This document shows, piece by piece, positions 9,837-20,900 of a stretch of 64,000 nt of DNA. This DNA comes from Apostichopus japonicus (Eukaryota > Echinodermata > Holothuroidea > Aspidochirotida > Stichopodidae), in the NCBI RefSeq assembly GCF_037975245.1, contig NC_092576.1:8341501-8405500 (forward strand), given 5' to 3'. How positions within the stretch are numbered: the first letter of the stretch is position 1; each line of letters opens with the position of its first letter. The position numbers were made by a program, and so were the translations under genes. Below the pieces are notes generated by a model, which was not told where the DNA came from, made no database searches, and saw only the letters and a program-made list of their open reading frames with translations.

Positions 9837-12800
9837 CTGAAATAAAATGAAATAAAAATCCATCAATCTGTCGATTAAAGAAAGAAAGAATATAGGCAGA
9901 ATATAGGCAGAATACAGTCTGAAAGTGTAATCTCAGGAAAAGAAAAATGTTATGATTTATTCTGAACCCAACCATATTAAATATTCCCTACTGTATATCT
10001 GGGTTCTGCAAATATTTCCTCATTTTCTATTATGGTTCTTGGGAGGCAAAATTGTACAGAGCCTTGATTCTACTGTACCCCTGAATTCTACCCCTGTCCT
10101 CCCCTGAAAACTGTATGTTATGCTATGTTCTTTTGTTTCAAAACAACATAGCATTGGCAATTGTACAGTAATGTTTTATTCTCTCCTGAAAGTAAACACA
10201 GACCAGCATTGTCATGCTTTGTGTTATATCGAAAGCATTTTAAAATTGCTAATTAATGCTTCATGGTCTTCTCGTTGTTCGTACGGTGATTTCTTTCAGT
10301 CTCACCTCTATCTCTTCTATCCTTATCTCATAGAGTTCCTGAGCTGCAAAAGTATCCATGTATGCCTTCTTCTCTAGCTCATCTTGTTCCTCTGGTGATT
10401 CATCATTCTCTACGATGAGGTCGAAAAAGACAACCTGCCAAGTAGTAACAGAACAAAGAGATAACACACAGGGCTAATGGTTTGATGCATGAAACCTCTG
10501 CTAACAATACAGTGCACCCCTAGAAACATATATCTGATGAATGATGAAAAAAAAATATGTACATTACTGTCGCGTCTTTCCCTTCTTGGTAATGGAAAGT
10601 GATGGCTTGTATGATTCCCCAGAAAGGGGGGCGGGCTAACAATGGAAATTGTACAGAATTTATGACTCCAGAAGCCCAATACTGCATAAAGTGTGTGTAT
10701 TTGTTCAGTGACATACTGAGATATTCCCTTTGTTATGTATGATATTTGTAGAAGCAAACAGAGCGATATGATCATAGAGGCAATTATTTATCTGGTAACT
10801 CATCACAAGAAATACTATCATGCAAGGCAAATTGCTATACGAGTGTGAAGATGTATATCAGTTTGTGCACACAGCAAGCCTTACATTAAGCAGACCCCGG
10901 GCGATTTTCATCCCCCGGTCCCCAAGATTTTGCGCCCGGTTTGCCTCGAAAATGCACGACCAGACGACAGCTGATTTTTGTAAATGGCGCCTGGTCATTC
11001 CCCCAACGTTACTACAACTAAAGCTGAATTTTGGCGATTTAGAAAATCAATGCTTAACTCCAACAACGGCTGCACAGATTTATACAGAATTACTGATGGT
11101 CCCAATGAAAAAGAGTCCAGATAGAACGTGGTTTATGTATACCAACAGTACCACATTAGCTACACACACCTTGTTGTACATGCTATATGCAGTGATGTAC
11201 TTCGCAACTCCGGACATTAAGCGACACACTTACGTCAATGGAGATTTGGTTGCGGCTTATGATTCAAATTTACGGATGCCTATAAGAATAACTTTCAATT
11301 GCCAACGCCCGCTCCTATTCTTATGAGGGGAATAGGACATGAACATTATGTAATAGGCTGATCGGTGGGAGATACACTACAGTATTATGAAATCATGTTG
11401 CTATGACTGAGCGAGTGTATGGCTGCATACATGTACAGAATAAAGAATAACTGGAAACCCTTGCTAACTTTGCTTGGCTACAGTAGCTAGCGCTATTGCA
11501 ACAACGTAAGGGTGAACGTTTTTTCTGTCAAACCTCATGAGTTGATATCATGAAATTAAACAATATTACAAAAAAAAGAGGATTTATAAGCAAGATGAAC
11601 ATATTTTGTTGTAAAAACATGGAAACTGAGAAGGCAATATATTGGGGTTCAATATGGCAATGAAGAATCACGGTTTTACTTAATAAAATTTGTCAGAGTT
11701 GTGAGTAGTTGAAAACTTTCACAGTAATAGGGTATACATTTTACACATGATCTATATAGCAACACACTGGAACATCATCGTGATGCCTAAGTAGTTCATT
11801 AGAAATAAGATATTGCTAATACATAAAGTTAAACGCGTTCGTGATGGCTCCCGGCAAAAAACCAAAGGACCAGGAGCCAAATGTGGATTCGACTGGCCCC
11901 CCTGTCCTTGGCCTGTTCATGTAAGGCTTGGCACATAGGTACCAAAGTATTATATAAAAGAGACAGTCCAGAGCCTACACATATATGAATAATAAATTAT
12001 AATACATTATGCGTATACACAGTTTGAACTTTAATACAAATGACATGACCCAAGATACAGTGACAATTTGTCATTTCAGTTAAAATCACCTTGATGAAGT
12101 TAACTTTGAAATATTTATGCACAGAGCAATATATGCAGAATCTACTGTGTAAAACATATTGTGGTAACACTCTTCATACATACTTCCCAAGACACTCCCC
12201 CCCACCACCCCCCTCCCCCACCTTGCCTCCACCAAAAAAGATAAGGTAGATAAGATTTTAAGATAATCACCTTTTCTGCCATTCTGCTGAATGTGTTGTC
12301 AAAACAAAATAGGTACTCCCCTGTTTCTTTTAATGTAATTCTGTATTGGAGACAGGCAGGGTATAGAAACAAGGGAAAACAAGTCAGTTGAAATGACAAA
12401 ACAGTTTGAGAGTTTGAGACAAGAGTTAGCGAGCAGATTTTAAATTTGTCAATGTCAGTCGTACTGAGAGTAAACATGTCATTACATGAGTTTTCAAGAA
12501 AAACTTGGTTCTATCGCCGATTGGCTGCAGACAATTACTGACGAATCAATATTGAAAAAGGAACTTGTAATAAATTATACAGGATAAATAACTTGTCTTA
12601 GAAATTATTTCTGCATGGATATTAATTAACATACATGTGCATTAATACTTTGCACTATGGACTCTGGTTAGCATTCTTTTAAAGGTCTACGGACGTCTAT
12701 GAACAACATTGCCCTAATCATTCCAACAGGTTATTCAAAATCATGAAAATAGCTGCAAAACTCCCATCAAAATTCCATCAAAGATTGACCATTTTACAAG

Positions 12801-15800
12801 TCCTTTTTTGGGACATATAGATTTATGGTTATGTACGTACATGTCTGTAAGTAGTGGACACACGAATTAAAAACCATACAACAATTCAAAATAATAAACC
12901 TCTCAGATTGTGGAGCAGGTGAAATTTTGAAATTTTTGTTGTCTGCTCTGAAAAGAGGATCATCACATTTTTCTAATAATATATGTGGGTTTGTGTAATA
13001 AGGGTTTATTTATGAAGGCCTACACTAAGAAACTTTGATGAGCGCAACACTCCACATCATAGTTTGCACACATTTAATGAGTTTCCCATGTTTATCAAAA
13101 CTTCAAATGTGTAAATCTTGGAAACGAATATCCACCACCATTCTCCTTTCTCAGCAACCTGAGTATTGTTTGTTACATCTTGAGTATCTCTCTTAATGAT
13201 ATACATGTGTTCACCGTTCTGGTACTGTACCACTTTAATACAAGTTTTGAGCTGTCAGAAATAAGGTATGACATCGAATACTCTGGGACAGACTGTTGCT
13301 AGAATTTAGACAGAACATGTGCCACCATAAGATCAAAAAGTGAAGGCTTCTTGACATGAAAAAAACTTTGACAAAAGATGGGGGGGGGGTTCTTTTTGAG
13401 ACTCACGTATGGATGGCATCCTCTTTTCTTGCATCAGTGGCTAAGGCTCTGTTCGATGGTGATCTCAAAATGAAATTTATGTCTAAGTCTCCACCTTCTA
13501 AAACCTGTACAAAGAAAAAAAGAAAATTATGGGAACTCTAGATTTTTCTTTTTAATATTTAAGACTAGATATTTGCTTTGATGTCCAAGGTCATACAGTA
13601 CATAATGATGGCATTTCAGCTTACAGTATTCAGCTGCTCCACAATCACCTCTATGCATGTCGGTTAAGAAGGAAAATATTTAAGTCTAGATGCATCGTGA
13701 ACAACCCAATCATGAATGTCAAAATGAGGAATTACACAAAACTTTTTAATTCTTTATGTAGTCATATATATTGTTTTACCCAATTTAAAGGAATTGAAAA
13801 TTTAAGTTCAATAATTAATTATGACACAACTTCCTCTTACATCAAGAAAGCATCTAGGATGCTTGGATGAGGAAAGTTTCTAAGTGTAACTCATGTGACT
13901 AATGCATTTACACATTGCATCTTTCACTGAAGTTTTGTAGGTAAAATGCAGTTTGAATATGTATGTTTGTCTAGGTCTTATTGTGGAAAACTTAGCTTAT
14001 CCTGCTCTTGGGGAAATCGCAAATACTAAATGTATTTGGAAAAAAAATATAAACAAAGAGAAGAACAAAACATAATAAAACAATATAGCAAAAGCAATGC
14101 AAAATAGGGAAATGTGGTAAAAGTCAGTCATTTCTCAATATTTTTTGGAAAAATGATAGAGTAATACCATGTGGCAATGAGTTCCAGAGAAACTTTGCAT
14201 GAGTTCTCCTAAATGCATTATCAGTTCTAAAACATGAAGTGTGAAGGTTTTCAGCTGACCTAGCGTTATAAAATTTGTGGATTTTGTGATTGTAGAAACG
14301 ACATTTGTGATATTTGCTGAGAGTAGATTATGAACAATGTGGTATTAAAGCAAAGGTACTTAGCTACATATATATATTGACATATCCTCTGATTTCAACA
14401 AGCTTGTGCCAAGTTTGAGAAGAAAACAACTTACTTACTAGTACACTCAGCATGTTCACGTGTAATATATTACAAAATGCTTTCCTAAATTGTTAAAGTA
14501 TTAATTTGTTTAGGTAGAAAGCACCAGACAAGACAGTTAAAAACAGTACATGTCAACCGTGGTAAAATTCATGTGAGATACGGTATAAAGAGCGAGGAAT
14601 ACTTTTTGGAAGGTAATGTTTGAACTTTGAGAGCATACCAGTTCCCCGACACCAAAAAATTTGAATAATTTATTTTGTGAATACTGATGTTATTTTGTGT
14701 TAAAAGAATAGTCCTTGAGGTCAAAATTTCGTTTTGACATGTTAAAAGAGGAACATAATCTACAGTAAGCATCCTAGTGAAATTTGCATTCAATTCCTAT
14801 GTACTGTTTTTTGAGATATATATTGACAGCTGAAGTTATCTGATATTCTACCAAAGGTCAACTTAAAGCAACCAGGTGTGATGTCAAAGTTGCACACTGA
14901 CAAATAATGTTTTTTCTTTATTTTTCAGTCTATTGATTTGACCTTGGATTGGATAGGGTTACTTGTTTGTCTAAAGGGGATGTGAAGTTTATAAAATATT
15001 ACCAATACCTATGGTACATTCACATTATGGATGCATCCAATTGTGGAGTATAAAGTAAGACATTAATTTTAAAGGAAAACAAACATTATTTATCAGTGCG
15101 CAACAATGACACCACACCTGTTGCTCCAAGTTCACTTTTGGTACGAAAGGTGGCAACTTCTACTGTCAACATCTCAAAAACCGTGCATAGGAATTGAACG
15201 CAAGTTCTCCATAATGCTTTGATTATGTTCCTCCTTAACATATCAAAAAGAAATTTTGACCTGGACTATTCTTTTAACTTAGCTTAACTGACGCTAAAGA
15301 AATGGATCGTCTTGGGCAGATTAACAAATCATTGCAAGTAAAAAGAAGTAGCTCTGCTGTTAAAAAGAAAAGTTCAATATCGGTTTGCTGTTATCGGCAA
15401 TTAGGCAAAATTTTACCGATACCAATACGCTGCCGATATTGAAAATATCGACCGATACCGATATTGAAAACGATTATCGTAGCAACACTAATAATTTTTA
15501 CTACTTATGTTATTAAAAAGAATGTTATTAGTTTTGCACACATTAAGTGACAATTTGTTTGCAGAAAACCAATAATGATAAGCTTGTAATTTATGGCACA
15601 TTGTGTCCTCCAGCCCATTCAAGTCATACCCTTTCTAAACATATATATGTTTGTATCATCAGCAAAGAGAATATTAGAACTTATATTTCAGACATTACAG
15701 ATATCATTGACGTAAATAATAACCAAAAATTCAAGTGTCTTAGTAATTCCTTGCCATCATTAAAATAATGTTTAGTCTGTTGCAAGATTTCATGTGTTCA

Positions 15801-16494
15801 TAACTAATGAGCACAACATCAATGTACAGTAGGGATATATTCATGCATGAACATTAGCGTGATTATAAATGGTATGAACCTAAAAATGAAAGGAGACAAT
15901 GTGAATTTAAATTCCTAAATGTTTCAATACCCAGAAAAGAACAGTCTTCCTACATGAAATATTGCCCCATAGACGTTTGACTAAAATCAACCATGTCCCC
16001 ATGCAATCATCCCTTTAACAACACAAAAATCTCTTGTATGGGGTAAAAATAATTAGCAGAAAATTGACAATGTTGAGAGTCCATTTGAAATGTTGACCCA
16101 TTAGACCCTTTCAGCACTTCTTTCAGTATGTCTAAAAATGGTTGTAATGTATGTCACACGTAGGCTGCGGTCACCAGGTTTAGACTAGATCCACACTGCA
16201 GTGACGTATCTAGTCTGTAGTGTAACTGTAAGGTGCTGTAGGCTAAGCGTCACACTATTTCGTGAAACTAGACCCTGTAGTACAACTGGACGTTGTCAGG
16301 CAGAGGCAGGAAATGAACAAAATATTACGGGAGAGCACCTGATATTCGAAGTCTAAGGTTTCACCTTCCTTCATATGTTGGTGAAAGCATTCTCGTTTTC
16401 CTGGTGGTACAATCACTGTCAGGTCATGCTCTGTTAAGGACGAAACATAAGAAAATATAAACGGTAGAAAAAGTATCGCAAGTGACAGCTCCAT
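9618..16494 (-). CDS. TMED5: p24-family cargo receptor, TMED1/TMED5-like (complete gene, 5 exons)
   Basis: The joined exons encode 223 aa, close to the usual ~227-229. Type I membrane proteins of this family cycle between ER and Golgi in COPII/COPI vesicles and sort cargo such as GPI-anchored proteins. Visible in order: signal peptide (residues 1-19), GOLD domain with two conserved cysteines (CFHQ near 35; YLFCFDNTF near 99), coiled coil (about 120-175), the RDR segment before the membrane, one membrane helix (about 187-208) and a short tail ending RSLFGSTNKVVT. The tail keeps an LF pair but lacks the usual dibasic COPI signal, which is unusual. Phases agree at all four introns. It shares its promoter with the ZXDC-like gene. 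TMED1 and TMED5 cannot be separated by eye. Confidence 0.92.
10306..10434 (-). CDS. TMED5: TMED exon 4
   Basis: Acceptor TTGGCAG and donor ATAGAG|GTGAGA. It encodes the last GOLD strand (VVFFDLIVEN) and the acidic start of the coiled coil (43 codons). Confidence 0.9.
10435..12270. other. TMED intron 3: no recognised content
   Basis: A 168-codon plus-strand frame at 10820-11326 is antisense to the gene. It has no motif, signal peptide or family resemblance that I recognise. It may be chance or a decayed element. Nothing else stands out. Confidence 0.4.
12271..12340 (-). CDS. TMED5: TMED exon 3
   Basis: Acceptor CAATACAG and donor AAAAG|GTGATT. It encodes the hallmark GEYLFCFDNTFSRMAEK, with the second GOLD cysteine. 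It restores phase 0. Confidence 0.9.
12341..13406. other. TMED intron 2: no recognised content
   Basis: Plain AT-rich intron with a G9 run at its edge near 13381-13389. Confidence 0.4.
13407..13504 (-). CDS. TMED5: TMED exon 2
   Basis: Acceptor TTTGTACAG|GTT and donor TAC|GTGAGT. It encodes GOLD residues with GGDLDINFIL and KEDAIH, matching the family's GLDIDF and DGVHT positions. It leaves phase 2. Confidence 0.9.
14124..14345 (-). mobile_element. Second LINE reverse-transcriptase C-terminal remnant
   Basis: A minus-strand frame of about 70 codons ends at a stop at 14124-14126. It contains the ordered LINE tail pattern: H-x-x-x-F-YN-x-RSAENLH, then RRTHAKFLWNSLPHGIT and FFQKILRND. It lies in TMED intron 1 on the same strand as the gene. 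It is truncated and dead, and differs from the remnant at 2 kb. Confidence 0.7.
14699..15278. mobile_element. Foldback element with ~200-bp terminal inverted repeats
   Basis: The left end begins GTTAAAAGAATAGTCC and the right end closes GGACTATTCTTTTAAC, its exact reverse complement. The pairing continues inward for about 190-215 bases on each side (left arm 14699-14913, right arm about 15088-15278) with scattered changes. The centre is about 175 bp and non-coding. Such long inverted repeats mark foldback-type MITEs. A solo arm of the same family is at 40826-41008. Target-site duplications are not clear. Confidence 0.85.
15370..15490. mobile_element. CCGATA-rich hAT-like MITE fragment
   Basis: Repeated, mutually inverted ATCGGTA/TACCGAT words (CCGATATTG, ATCGACCGATACCGATATTG) and the end GTAGCAACACTAAT resemble hAT-type MITE termini. 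One end is missing or decayed. Confidence 0.45.
16339..16494 (-). CDS. TMED5: TMED exon 1
   Basis: Start ATG at 16494. It encodes the signal peptide and first GOLD strands (52 codons, ending FEYQ). The 5' splice site is CAG|GTGCTC, phase 0. The start was chosen because the hydrophobic leader MELSLAILFLPFIFSYVSS begins there. Confidence 0.9.
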
Positions 16495-16652
16495 TTTATT
16501 GCCAGGTGTACTAAGTTGACCTTCGACCCAAAGACAATTACGTCATGAGGTGTAATAAAATGTGCGCATTCGCAGTGAGGTCTTATAAATAATTAATCAA
16601 TCTCAGAAAACGGCCACAGCCCTGATTTTCCAATGGAGAAACCCACGTTCTT
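16495..16652. promoter_or_regulatory. Bidirectional promoter between TMED and ZXDC-like genes
   Basis: The two start codons face away from each other with 158 bp between them, so both 5' UTRs and core promoters must share this DNA unless a distal 5' exon exists. Visible motifs: ATTACGTCAT (16537-16546, CRE/ATF type), TGCGCATTCGCA (16563-16574, one base off an NRF1 palindrome), TATAAAT (16584-16590) and CCAAT (16630-16634). The motif assignments are by eye. Confidence 0.7.
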
Positions 16653-17934
16653 TTGATGGACGGGGCTACAGAATTTACGAATCAGGGAGGGAAAGCCCCT
16701 TCCTACGACCACAACAAGACACTGTTAGACCTTCATCAAGAAGGGGAAGCCCCTGTCGGAGGTCCAATACGCTTATCTGGAGGTGAAATTTTGGAAGAGT
16801 TTGCAAGAGACGATGATGTTCCTCGTTGCAGTCAAAATGGCGATTCCATGCAAAAGGCAACGGATAGTGTACAGTCAATGGACGTTTCAACGCCAACTTC
16901 GGAACAACAGTGTAACGTAACGGAGTTACCTGGGATATTGGACTTGAGCTCCACTGCATTTCCCAGTTTTGAAAGTGACCTGTTTGGAAGCCCAGACAGG
17001 GACTTGTTTTTATCACACGATGGTGGTGAAAGGAGTCGGAGTTACCCTCCTTCACCGACGGCGCCGAGATCCTCGTTGTCGAAAGCGGACGAGCTGACAG
17101 GACTAACAGTCCTAAGTTTAGAAGGTGGCATGGGAGGTTTGAAGAAAGGCCAGCCGATACCCCAACTACCATCAAACTGGCTTACAGCAGGGCTTGAAAT
17201 ATCGGCAAAGGAATTTCAAACCATACGGTTGCAGGATCCGCAGAGGGATGAAGAAAACGAAGAAAATGAAAAAGATAACAATGGTAATGACAGAGAGACA
17301 GAATTAGCAAATAGCATAATGATACTCAATAATGAACCACAACAAGTTACCAATGATAGGCCTACGGAAAAACGCCTCAATAATGTTGAGACATCAGTGT
17401 CTGAACTTAATATGAGTCCCCTCTTGTCAGACACAACCTCTGTGCTGGGTGAACCTCCTAGTCCATTAGTAACAGGCGATTCAGAATCGACAGAGAATTT
17501 CCCATTCGCAGTCGATTTGAAGCAGCTTGCATCTTCACTGAGTCCTTCGATAGTAGGTGAGAGTTCGACCGGCCAGACAGGTAACGTTCTCCTAAATGTG
17601 GCCACCATCTCTCCAGTCGATGTCGGTGAGTCACAATTAGAAGATGGTAAACTTGTGTATGTCATCACCACAAAAGACCAAAGTAATGGTCTGCTTCAGA
17701 AGATTCAAGTAACAGTTGACCCGAAGGCTATTCAATCCATCCCCGTGGAAACCATCAGTGGGAGCAATGACGTCCAGTGGCTGGTAGAGACCTTGGAGTC
17801 TGGTGGAGGAGACGATACCGATAATGACGAAGAAACACAACCACAGACTTACATTTTCCCAAATTTGGTTACCCCGGAAGCAGTACCGTTACTACCAGCA
17901 AAACGAACTCGAGAGAGATCCAAGAGTAAAAAAG
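16653..17934 (+). CDS. ZXDC: ZXDC exon 1
   Basis: It starts at ATG 16653 (MMDGATEF; the second Met at 16656 is also possible) and ends at AAAG|GTAACA, phase 1. It encodes the acidic N-terminal region, with a conserved-looking hydrophobic block GKLVYVITTKDQ near residue 330 and a basic RTRERSKSKK end that may be a nuclear localisation signal. Confidence 0.85.
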
Positions 17935-20900
17935 GTAACAATTAGTATAGCCTTTAATGTAGGATTAGCCCATTATAGATACCTGTCAACTCTCCCGGTT
18001 TTACCGGGAGACTCCCGGTTTTTACCCGAATCTCCCGGCCTCCCGGTTTCATATTCTATTCTCCCGGTTTTTCTATGTTCTACACGTGGGACATTTCTGA
18101 AAATAGCCAACAATTAGTCCTAGGCTTAGTAATTCCCCACAGTAACGCTGAACAGGAAAGGCTATTCAGTGTAGTTCCCAAGAACAAGACAGACAGTCGG
18201 TCAAGTCTCAAGCTTGATGGGACTCTATCTAGCATACTAGCCATGAAGTCACAGTACCCAGAGTCCACTGTTCCCTGTTTCAAATGGAAGCCTACTAAAG
18301 AAACCCTGTAGAAATTTGCGAAGCGAGCTGCTGTAAACTACAACAATAAACACTGATTGGATGATTCTCACACTGTATTACATAAGTAGACTATACTTAT
18401 TTAGGAGTATATATTTAAATCATTTCATTTGAAAATTACCAACCTCCCTATTTTCCCCTTGTTCTCCCTATTTTTTGGCCCTGAAAAATGTTATTCTCCC
18501 TATTTTGGGGTCAAACAGGTTGACAGGCCTGCATTATATTATAAACTGGAATCTAAGCCTACTGTGTGGTACTGCACTGTGCCTTCTGTATGTAGTTTGC
18601 TATGTGGTATAGTCAATGCAAACGTAAAACGGGCGCCTAGAACTACTAGTCTTACAACCTACAGTAGGTATAGACTACTGTTTAGCCTATAGTTCTTGGC
18701 AGTGTGTTTCACAGTAAACCTTTGGAAAATTTTAACAATTTAAACCATAGAGATGCAAAGAACGTTCTACCAAAATATATGTAAAATTAAAATATTTGCA
18801 TTCTCTAGGTACGTAACACAAAAATTTGCTCAAAGTCGGACAAAATAAATGCGCCCTGTACTTTCCTGGAGGTCTTTACTCTCCAAATTGTCCTCAGACA
18901 TTTTTGAGGAACACACAAGATGACTGAATGTCCCAGTTGGGAAGATTTCATCGAAGATTGTAATAAAAACAGTTAAAGAATATTGACCAAAGGTGACCAT
19001 ATTTTAATATCTTGGGATCAATACAGCATACCTTTAAGCTAGATGCCATTGTGTAAACATAGTGAAATGCTTTAAGAAACACTTTGATTAAATTCAATGA
19101 TAAAGGGATCTCAAAAACAAAAGATATTTATGAAATTGCTCGATTAAAATTGATCAAAAATTGTTTCTTTCGGCAGATAAAAGTGTTGCAAAGGATGACA
19201 GTGCAGGTGCTCTTAATATGTGGTTGAAGAAGAACCAGGTGAGATAACAGATCTCATCACAGCTTCAGTAAATTATAAATATATATACAGTATAATATAA
19301 TATATATATATACAGTATAATATATATAAATATATATAATATAATATATATATACAGGTATTTTATATTCTTGAAATGTCATAATCATAACCATATATGT
19401 AAAAAAAAATGAAATGTGATCGCTAGTAATGATTTTATAGATATATTCAGGTTTTTTACATGTTCATCTTTAGAATATATATATCAGGGAAAATTTTTAA
19501 CCTCATATCCTATCGCAAAATGCTTCACAAAATTGGCAAAATGGTAAACATTTATATCCAATTCCAGCGAGATGTACGGTATTTAGTTCTTGTTCACAGG
19601 ATTCATTGTCTCTTCTAAGAGGAGTTCGCACTGCTATTAAAAACTACGATTGCAAAATATGAATTGACTAAATCATTCTCCAGATGTGCCTATAACCTCT
19701 TGCCCGTTTCCTTCAATCCACTCACTGATAACAGAAATTATATATATCGTCTGTCCTCATCCTGCATGGTCGGGCAACGGAAAGTTACCTCATGATAAGC
19801 TTTGATTTCACGATGATATCATCAAGTTTCTTTCTCTTCCTGTAATGTTTAGCCTTTGACTATCATCGTCTGCCCTCATCCGGATTGCGGGATGGAATTT
19901 ACATCCAAGACAAAGTTTGAGGCCCATTCTACCACCCATGCCGAAGATAGACCATATAAGGTAAAAAATTGCAAATAGCGGTAATTTACACACAAGTCGG
20001 AAGTTGATGTGTTTGAGACAGACTTCAAGACCTGTATGAGAGTATTGTGATTTTTTCTAGCTTTTCAGATTCCATCCAAGTGTACAGTGGTACTGTACGT
20101 GACTTGTTAGTACTGCCAATAATTCCTACGATCGTTTAATACAATCGTATTAAACGGTATAAGTCTGTATCAAATGATTTAGAATTGTTGACACTATTCA
20201 ATTCAACTAGTTGACGACACTACAAGTATCGTAACAACATTTTGTATGGAATGTATAGTACATTGTGCAGTCCATGATGCTGTATGCAACCACACACCGC
20301 AAATGTGACCGTTGATCACTTGTGAGGGTTGGGATTGGGTCAATGAATTGAAAAGATAATCAAATTGTTTGTTTGTATATATTAGGAACCCTTAATCTAA
20401 CATTTGCTCTTCAAAAGATGTTACATTGATACCTGCTGTAAAAATAGCGCAGTATAAAAACACCTGTGTTTTTCCCAGCCAAGTGGGCCCAAAGACATCA
20501 TCGACATTGAATTTGTGACACTTCTTGGACTTGTGCCCAAACTATTTAACTCAATCTTGTTTGATGCTAGTATCAATTTTTTAGTTTTCATTTCTTTTGT
20601 TTTCGTTTTTTTTTTTTCTAATCCTGTTTTTTTTTTTTTATCCTTTTTTTTAATATTTTCTACGACCATGAAGATACAAACCTTTACTATAACCTAGCCC
20701 AATTAAAAGCATGGTTTTTCTCCATTTTTCCCTTCAAATCAGGACTGTGTGATACTGAAATATCTTTGAATGATTTGAGTCTATCATGTACATGGAAATT
20801 CTGTGCGCTACGAAATTTACTATATAGTAGTTTAAATTAATGTAGAATATTTTCAAGTCTAAAGCATGTGGTAATCTTGTGTACATTTAGTCCACATCTC

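Noticed and set aside
10820-11326. 168-codon plus-strand frame in TMED intron 3
   Set aside because: The longest unexplained frame outside repeats, but it shows no recognisable domain and no promoter or splice signals. Possibly a decayed element; not called as a gene.
16675-17175. Minus-strand frames opposite ZXDC exon 1 (166 and 151 codons)
   Set aside because: Shadows of the long GC-richer coding exon; the plus frame is supported by splice phase with twelve further exons.
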